DNA from: Candidatus Bipolaricaulota bacterium
GTDB taxonomy: Bacteria; Bipolaricaulota; Bipolaricaulia; Bipolaricaulales; Bipolaricaulaceae
NCBI GenBank assembly: GCA_021163465.1
Contig: JAGGWU010000115.1
Coordinates: forward strand, 1 to 5,657
Direction of reading: 5' to 3'
DNA: 5,657 bases
The notes below the pieces were generated by a model. The model was not told where the DNA came from. It made no database searches and worked only from the letters and a program-made list of their open reading frames with translations. The position numbers and the translations under genes are program-made. Each line of letters starts with the position of its first letter. Positions within the stretch are counted from its first letter, which is position 1. This document shows positions 5,353 to 5,657 of the stretch, in pieces.

Positions 5353-5657
5353 AGGCGGATATAGGTGTGATCGGGATGGCGGTGATGGGCCAGAACCTGG
5401 CCCTGAACATCGAAAGCAAAGGCTTTACCGTGGCGGTGTTCAACCGCACCGCCGAGCGAACCAGGGAGTTCATCGAGGGGCGCGCCAAAGGAAGGCGGAT
5501 CGTCCCGGCCTATACCCTTGAAGAGTTCGTGGATTCTCTAGAGAGGCCGCGGAAGATCCTTCTCATGGTGAAGGCTGGGGCCCCGGTGGACGCGGTGCTG
5601 GAGGGCCTTTTCCCGCTTCTTGAGCGGGGGGATCTCGTGATCGATGGGGGGAATTCC
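5349..5657 (+). CDS. gnd: 6-phosphogluconate dehydrogenase (decarboxylating), N-terminal part (runs off the window)
   Basis: The first 103 codons are present, and translation stays open to the window edge. The enzyme oxidises and decarboxylates 6-phosphogluconate to ribulose 5-phosphate with reduction of NADP+, in the oxidative pentose phosphate pathway. Diagnostic N-terminal features are the dinucleotide-binding loop GVIGMAVMGQNLALNIE at 6-22; NRT at 32-34, which in known enzymes contacts the 2'-phosphate of NADP; the family stretch SLERPRKILLMVKAG at about 68-82; and GDLVIDGGNS at the window end. The start ATG at 5349 overlaps the HAD gene's stop (ATGA), with G-rich GAGGGTGG just upstream as a weak ribosome site. 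The catalytic Lys and the C-terminal helical domain lie outside the window, so the long versus short (GndA versus GntZ-like) form cannot be decided by length. Confidence 0.97.
   Translation, partial: MKADIGVIGMAVMGQNLALNIESKGFTVAVFNRTAERTREFIEGRAKGRRIVPAYTLEEFVDSLERPRKILLMVKAGAPVDAVLEGLFPLLERGDLVIDGGNS

Overview
The window is GC-rich bacterial DNA, densely packed with genes and split by a divergent point near 2704-2803. It suggests an anaerobic or fermentative, possibly thermophilic bacterium, perhaps from a little-cultured phylum. The clues are a pyrophosphate-type phosphofructokinase, a CsaB-like cell-wall pyruvyl transferase beside the division cluster, GTG starts, and frequent AGG/ATA codons. 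This placement is inference; no marker in the window fixes the taxon.

Left half, minus strand (2703 down to 1): a tightly packed envelope and division operon, in transcription order csaB-like pyruvyl transferase, rsmH (mraW), a small FtsL-like protein, and the first 166 codons of ftsI. Two junctions overlap (csaB/rsmH by 32 bases, ftsL-like/ftsI by 23). The order rsmH-ftsL-ftsI is the classical start of the dcw (division and cell wall) cluster. The unusual point is that a csaB-like gene sits directly upstream of rsmH, where mraZ is often found.

Centre, plus strand (2765-2985): a compact tRNA unit with a sigma70-type promoter, tRNA-Cys(GCA), tRNA-Val(GAC) and a strong intrinsic terminator. 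The Val gene encodes its 3' CCA and the Cys gene does not.

Right half, plus strand (3064-5657): a carbon-metabolism unit. It holds a PPi-type phosphofructokinase (pfp), a HAD-superfamily hydrolase of unknown substrate, and the start of 6-phosphogluconate dehydrogenase (gnd), which overlaps the HAD gene by the four bases ATGA. The unit therefore joins a glycolytic step, an uncharacterised phosphatase-like enzyme and the oxidative pentose phosphate pathway. Between pfp and the HAD gene lies an unusual inverted element. Each arm is four exact-period heptamers of consensus GTRAYGS, and the left arm supplies the last codons and the stop of pfp.

The most notable points are the heptamer inverted element, the HAD gene coupled to gnd, the csaB-rsmH overlap with a CsaB-like protein that lacks the usual glycine-rich motif, and a possible leaderless promoter in front of csaB. 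No phage, transposase, CRISPR or defence genes are seen.
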